DNA of 64,000 nt from Bacteroidota bacterium. Lineage in GTDB: Bacteria > Bacteroidota > Bacteroidia > Bacteroidales > WCHB1-69. Under the pieces are notes generated by a model, which had not been told where the DNA came from, did no database searches, and saw nothing but the letters and a program-made list of their open reading frames with translations. Of this stretch, positions 58,942 to 64,000 are shown piece by piece (within the stretch, counting starts at the first letter, position 1; each line of letters opens with the position of its first letter). Location of the stretch: assembly GCA_017860455.1 (NCBI GenBank), contig JAGDMF010000006.1, positions 1 through 64,000 of the forward strand. The letters run 5' to 3'. Both the position numbers and the translations under genes were made by a program.

Positions 58942-60300
58942 ATGAACAAAAAAATCTCACTATTACTTCCGGTATTCCTTTTTTATTTTATTATTGGACA
59001 ACTTTCAGCATCTACTTTAAGTAGTAATGGTTATAAAATTAAAATTCAGTTATTAGATCCACAATCCAAAACCATTTATTTATATGGTTATTATGGAGGG
59101 GAATCTTATCTATTTGACAGTGCCTATTCTGCCAAAGGAAAATTTGAATTTAAAAGTAAAACAAATAAAATTGAAAAAGGGATCTATTCTGTTCAAACTA
59201 CTCCGGAACTGAAATTGTTTGATATTATGATTAATCAAACCACCCAATTTGCGATTATTACGAATGAAAAAAAACCTTTTGAACAATATAAAATTGACAA
59301 AAGTGATGAAAATGTTCTGTTTTTTGAATACCAGAAAGCAATCATCAATCATTTGAATATCATCCCTTTTATTGAAACTTCTCCCAATTCTTTCTTGTCA
59401 AATTATGCTAAAGCTCTTCAAGAAGTTGATTTTCAGGATTTTTTAAAAAATATTTCTACAGAAAAGCCCAATGAATATTTTGGGATTGACCAATTGGAGC
59501 AGTTGGTGATGTTTCATTATTTTGATCAAATTAATTTTAAAGACAAAAGACTCTTAAGAACACCTTTAAAAATAAATGTACCTTATTATTTCGGTTCGCT
59601 TTTTGAAACCTATATTGAAGATCGCAATACTTGTTTCATTTTATTAAATCATTTTTTAGAAGGAACAATTGACACAAATAATCGTCCAATAGACCTGGAA
59701 GTACAGTTTTATTATCTTAAAAAAATAATGCAAAATTACTTATACAACAAGCCTGGGTTTGATACCCTATTTGTATATCTTTATGATCATTATTATAAAC
59801 CAGAGATGGATCAGTGGAATATTTTCAATGACTCAGATCAAAGGATTTATGAAAACATGCAAGCCAGAAAAAGGAGAACTTTTCCCGGACATTACATTAA
59901 TGCTATAGAAGCTTATGATATTCAAAAGAATAAAGTTAACTCAGATTCAGTAAAAACCAAATATAAAATCCTATGGTTATGGGATCCGGATTGTGATCAT
60001 TGTGTGGAAGAAACACCTCATCTTTTTGAATTTTACAAACAAAACCATGTGCAATACAACTTTGAAGTGATTGCTATTTCTATAACCGAAGATTATGATC
60101 GCTGGAAAAGTTTCATTGAAGAAAATCAATTGTTTTGGATTAATCTAAGTTATGCCATGGGTGAACCCAATTACGATTTAATCGATTTTTTTGATTTAAT
60201 GGTGACTCCCGGAATTTTTTTAATAGATGAAAACAATAAAATTGTCGCAAGACAGTTTCCAATAAAAAATTTAAAAACTATTTTTGAACAAATTAATTAA
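58942..60300 (+). CDS. Thioredoxin-like (TlpA/DUF5106-type) secreted protein
   Basis: KYKILWLWDPDCDHCVEETPHLFEFYKQ; signal peptide; N-terminal DUF4369-like region. Confidence 0.78.
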   Translation: MNKKISLLLPVFLFYFIIGQLSASTLSSNGYKIKIQLLDPQSKTIYLYGYYGGESYLFDSAYSAKGKFEFKSKTNKIEKGIYSVQTTPELKLFDIMINQTTQFAIITNEKKPFEQYKIDKSDENVLFFEYQKAIINHLNIIPFIETSPNSFLSNYAKALQEVDFQDFLKNISTEKPNEYFGIDQLEQLVMFHYFDQINFKDKRLLRTPLKINVPYYFGSLFETYIEDRNTCFILLNHFLEGTIDTNNRPIDLEVQFYYLKKIMQNYLYNKPGFDTLFVYLYDHYYKPEMDQWNIFNDSDQRIYENMQARKRRTFPGHYINAIEAYDIQKNKVNSDSVKTKYKILWLWDPDCDHCVEETPHLFEFYKQNHVQYNFEVIAISITEDYDRWKSFIEENQLFWINLSYAMGEPNYDLIDFFDLMVTPGIFLIDENNKIVARQFPIKNLKTIFEQIN

Positions 60301-60313
60301 AATATAAAGAGTG

Positions 60314-61807
60314 ATGAAAAAAAGTGCGCTACTATTTATGATGTTATTGATGGGGATCTCCTCAGTACTTTATGCTCAAAAAATCAAAACTATCAATCCA
60401 AGACCTGGGCATAAACTGGTTTTCAAAATTGATTATGCACAAGATAAAATTGTGTATTTAGCGATCCATTACAGGGAAAAACTTTTACTAAAAGATTCTG
60501 CGCGTAATGATGGAAGAGGTGTTTACATTTTTGATGGAGAAAATAAATTGGAAGAGGGGTTATATACTGTTGTTTCTGAAAATAAAAAACCATATTGTAA
60601 TTTCATAATTGATGGAGAACAACATTTTACCTATTTTATTGATACTATAGGTGATGTGAGAAATTTCAGAGTTGAAAACTCTCCTCAAAATACGGAGATG
60701 TTAAAATTTCAAAGAAGAACAGTAAAAGCCCAAAAAGATGTAAAATTGTATCAGGATAAACTGAAAGAGTTTGAAAATGGGAATAAAGATAGTTTAGAGT
60801 TTTACACTCAAAAAATGAAAAATGTCAATACAGAGATGGAGGAATTCATTAAAAATATGATTGCTGAAAATCCCACATTTTTATTTTCAAAATTACAAAA
60901 ATCATATCAATTCATCAATGTTCCTGATCCTCCTGTATTACCTAATGGTACTATAGATTCAACTTTTCAATCTATTTATTACCGAACTCATTATTGGGAT
61001 AATTTTGACTTAACAGATAGAAGATTTTTATTTTTGCCTTCCTTAGAACCCAAAATGAAAGACTATTTTACTAAAATTTTATGGATGTATGAACCCGATA
61101 CTATCAATAAATATGTAGATATGGTATTGGCCAAAACGGAACCGGACAGTATGATGTACATGTTTTTTGTAGAGTGGTTATCGTATCAGTTTGAATCGAG
61201 TAAAATTATTGGACATGATGCCGTTTTTGTTCATATTGCTAAAGAAAACCAATTGAAAGGAAAATGTAAATGGTTAAATGAAGATATGATTGGAAAATAT
61301 GAAAGAAGGGTAAAAAGTTTAGAACCACTTTTGATTGGGAAAAAAGCAGTTGAATTGATTATGCCCGATACCACTTTGACCACAGATTTCACTAAATGGC
61401 ACTCCTCTTATAATTTTCAAAAACCTTATGTTGTGATGTGGTTTTATGATCCGACCTGTCACACTTGTCAGGAGGAATCTGAGAAGATGAAACATGTGTA
61501 TGATTCATTGGAAACGATTGGAAAAAGAAATTTTGATGTATATGCCGTTGGAAGTGATACCGATTTGGAGAGATGGAAAAGATATGTGAGAGAGAAAAAA
61601 TATCCCTGGATAAATGTTGGTGGAAATACTGCAAATATTGATTATATTGAAACTTATAATATTATTGGCAATCCTACCATGTTTATTATTGACAATACAA
61701 CTAAAGAGATTATTTTAAACAGACGTATTGAGATGGTTGGAATTCCTTCATTTTTAGATCAATACGAAAAAATCAAAGAAGCTAAAAGTAAATTACAACC
61801 TAAATAA
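60314..61807 (+). CDS. Thioredoxin-like (TlpA/DUF5106-type) secreted protein, paralog of previous
   Basis: [29 protein letters not shown]; signal peptide [22 protein letters not shown]. Confidence 0.78.
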   Translation: MKKSALLFMMLLMGISSVLYAQKIKTINPRPGHKLVFKIDYAQDKIVYLAIHYREKLLLKDSARNDGRGVYIFDGENKLEEGLYTVVSENKKPYCNFIIDGEQHFTYFIDTIGDVRNFRVENSPQNTEMLKFQRRTVKAQKDVKLYQDKLKEFENGNKDSLEFYTQKMKNVNTEMEEFIKNMIAENPTFLFSKLQKSYQFINVPDPPVLPNGTIDSTFQSIYYRTHYWDNFDLTDRRFLFLPSLEPKMKDYFTKILWMYEPDTINKYVDMVLAKTEPDSMMYMFFVEWLSYQFESSKIIGHDAVFVHIAKENQLKGKCKWLNEDMIGKYERRVKSLEPLLIGKKAVELIMPDTTLTTDFTKWHSSYNFQKPYVVMWFYDPTCHTCQEESEKMKHVYDSLETIGKRNFDVYAVGSDTDLERWKRYVREKKYPWINVGGNTANIDYIETYNIIGNPTMFIIDNTTKEIILNRRIEMVGIPSFLDQYEKIKEAKSKLQPK

Positions 61808-61808
61808 T

Positions 61809-63098
61809 ATGATGAATTTTGTAGAAGAACTGAAATGGCGTGGCATGCTCCACGATGTGATGCCCGGAACAGAAGAACAATTGGCTAAAGAGATTACGGC
61901 TGCTTATGTTGGAATCGATCCTACAGCAGATTCCTTACATATTGGCCATTTGGTTAGTGTGATGATGTTATATCATTTTCAAAGATGTGGACATAAACCG
62001 ATCGCTTTGTTAGGAGGCGCTACCGGTATGATTGGGGATCCTTCCGGAAAATCACAGGAAAGAAATCTCTTAGATCTAGAAACTTTAAGACATAATCAAC
62101 ATTGTATACAACAACAACTATCCAAATTTCTCAATTTTGAAGACGATGCTCCCAATAGCGCTTTATTAGTTAACAACTATGATTGGATGCATCAATTTTC
62201 GTTTTTAGATTTCATCAGAGATATCGGAAAACACATCACAGTTAATTACATGATGGCTAAAGATTCTGTTAAAAAGAGATTATCCGGAGAAGGAGAAGGA
62301 ATGTCTTTTACAGAATTCACGTATCAATTGGTACAAGGATATGATTTTCTTTATTTGTATCAACATCATCATTGTAAATTGCAAATGGGAGGTTCTGACC
62401 AATGGGGAAATATTACAACCGGAACAGAACTAATTCGCAGAAAAGCAAGTGGTGATGCGTTTGCATTAACTTGTCCCTTAATTACAAAAGCGGATGGTGG
62501 AAAATTCGGAAAAACTGAAAAAGGGAATATCTGGTTAGATCCAGAAAAAACATCTCCTTACGCTTTTTATCAATTCTGGCTTAATTGTTCCGATGTTGAC
62601 AGTAAGAAATATATTCGTATCTTTACCCTCTTAAATAAAGAGGAGATCGAAACATTGGAAAAAGAACATGATGAAGCACCTCACTTGAGGATTTTACAAA
62701 AAGCATTAGCTAAAGAATTGACTATCAGAGTACATTCTTTGGAAGATTACAACCAAGCTTTGAATGCTTCTGAGATTCTTTTTGGCAAAGGCACTTCTGA
62801 GACTTTGGCTTCCCTAGATGAGGCCACTTTTTACTCAGTTTTTGAAGGTGTTCCTCAATTTAATGTTATGAAAGATGAACTTATGAACCCTATATCTATT
62901 GTAGATTTCTTGACAGACAAAGCAGCAGTATTTCCATCCAAAGGGGAAATTCGCCGCACGTTAAAAGAGAATGCGTTATCTATCAATAAAGAAAAAGTAG
63001 ATGAAAACTATCAGATTACTACCCATGCTTTAATTAACAACAAATATATTCTGGTTCAAAAGGGCAAGAAAAACTATTTTATTATTAATATTAAATAA
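61809..63098 (+). CDS. tyrS: Tyrosyl-tRNA synthetase
   Basis: [46 protein letters not shown]. Confidence 0.97.
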   Translation: MMNFVEELKWRGMLHDVMPGTEEQLAKEITAAYVGIDPTADSLHIGHLVSVMMLYHFQRCGHKPIALLGGATGMIGDPSGKSQERNLLDLETLRHNQHCIQQQLSKFLNFEDDAPNSALLVNNYDWMHQFSFLDFIRDIGKHITVNYMMAKDSVKKRLSGEGEGMSFTEFTYQLVQGYDFLYLYQHHHCKLQMGGSDQWGNITTGTELIRRKASGDAFALTCPLITKADGGKFGKTEKGNIWLDPEKTSPYAFYQFWLNCSDVDSKKYIRIFTLLNKEEIETLEKEHDEAPHLRILQKALAKELTIRVHSLEDYNQALNASEILFGKGTSETLASLDEATFYSVFEGVPQFNVMKDELMNPISIVDFLTDKAAVFPSKGEIRRTLKENALSINKEKVDENYQITTHALINNKYILVQKGKKNYFIINIK

Positions 63099-63104
63099 TT
63101 GTAT

Positions 63105-63563
63105 ATGAGCTGGTTGGTCATTGTTTTTTTAATTGTATTAGGCATTTTTGCCTTAGTATTAGAACTTTTTGCATTACCCGGTGCTGTAGTAGGAATAGCC
63201 GGATCGATCTTTATCATTATTGGAATTGTGCTATCTTATGTAAAGTTTGGGCCTTTAGCAGGTAACCTTACATTGTTGGGAACTGTAGTGCTTATCGTTG
63301 TAGCTGTTGTTTTATTTTTACGATCCAAAACCTGGCGTAAAATGACATTAACTACTCAAATAGACAGTAAAGTAAATATTCAACCTGAGCATTTGCATGA
63401 AGGGATGGAGGGTGTAACCCTTTCCCGATTAGCTCCAAGTGGAAAAGCAATTTTTGGTGATGATGTTGTAGAAGTGTTTTCTACACTCGATTTTATTGAT
63501 CCCAATCAACCGATCATTATTTATAAAATAGAAGGAAGTAAAATTATTGTTAAACTTAAATAA
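63105..63563 (+). CDS. NfeD-like membrane protein
   Basis: N-terminal TM helices plus C-terminal OB-like [27 protein letters not shown]; directly upstream of floA. Confidence 0.8.
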   Translation: MSWLVIVFLIVLGIFALVLELFALPGAVVGIAGSIFIIIGIVLSYVKFGPLAGNLTLLGTVVLIVVAVVLFLRSKTWRKMTLTTQIDSKVNIQPEHLHEGMEGVTLSRLAPSGKAIFGDDVVEVFSTLDFIDPNQPIIIYKIEGSKIIVKLK

Positions 63564-63570
63564 ATTTTTT

Positions 63571-64000
63571 ATGGATCCAATTTCAATTTTAATTGTTGTA
63601 GGAATTATTTTCCTACTTATTTTGTTCTTGTGGATTGTTCCCCTTGGACTATGGTTCAATGCTTTGTTAAATGGTGTTAGAATCTCATTACTTCAGTTGA
63701 TTTTAATGCGTTGGAGAAAAGTTCCACCCAGCATTATTGTTAATTCACTAATTACTGCAACTAAGGCAGGTATTCCATTAAACAGAGACCAGTTAGAAGC
63801 GCACTATCTTGCCGGTGGACGTGTAATTCCTGTTGTAAATGCTTTAATTTCTGCAGACAAAGCCAATATTCCCCTTGATTTCAAAGCTGCAACAGCGATT
63901 GACTTAGCGGGTAGAAATATTTTGGAAGCTATCCAAACATCTGTTATTCCGAAAGTTATTGACACTCCTCCAGTATCAGCAGTTGCTAAAGATGGGATTC
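63571..64000 (+). CDS. floA: Flotillin-like protein FloA, 3' truncated by window end
   Basis: [68 protein letters not shown]...[13 protein letters not shown]. Confidence 0.92.
   Translation, partial: MDPISILIVVGIIFLLILFLWIVPLGLWFNALLNGVRISLLQLILMRWRKVPPSIIVNSLITATKAGIPLNRDQLEAHYLAGGRVIPVVNALISADKANIPLDFKAATAIDLAGRNILEAIQTSVIPKVIDTPPVSAVAKDGI

Overview
AT-rich Bacteroidota chromosomal segment with type IX secretion (T9SS) genes. From left to right it contains: (1) tandem secreted tail-fibre-like proteins and a DNRLRE/LamG-type protein; (2) an RND efflux operon with a PII-like gene; (3) an IS1634-like insertion that truncates the 3' end of murF; (4) a T9SS core block (gldJ, porP/sprF-like, porU, porV) followed by ispF; (5) an M3 peptidase, kdd (3,5-diaminohexanoate dehydrogenase), an M20 dipeptidase, a ferredoxin, two Hsp20 genes and a Crp/Fnr regulator; (6) two glycosyltransferase genes separated by a decayed IS with intact 16-bp terminal inverted repeats; (7) an uninterrupted rarA-PorP/SprF fusion ORF followed by a PD40/OmpA protein; (8) guaD, nqrABCD (nqrE and nqrF are not adjacent), eno, a ~2275-aa adhesin with 22 Ig-like repeats, two TlpA-like proteins, tyrS, nfeD-like and floA. 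The most unusual signal is a set of at least 15 intergenic arrays of short units with locked period (mostly exactly 7 bp, also 8, 9 and 10 bp) and differing sequences. In several cases they form inverted pairs around a small gene. All three four-helix-bundle (23S-rRNA-IVS/Avd-like) loci in the window (two intact, one pseudogene) lie between such arrays, and one array supplies the stop codon of nqrD at the point where the nqr operon breaks. I suggest these are free-standing, IVS-like, 4HB-encoding hairpin elements that insert at gene 3' ends. All calls were made by eye without database searches.
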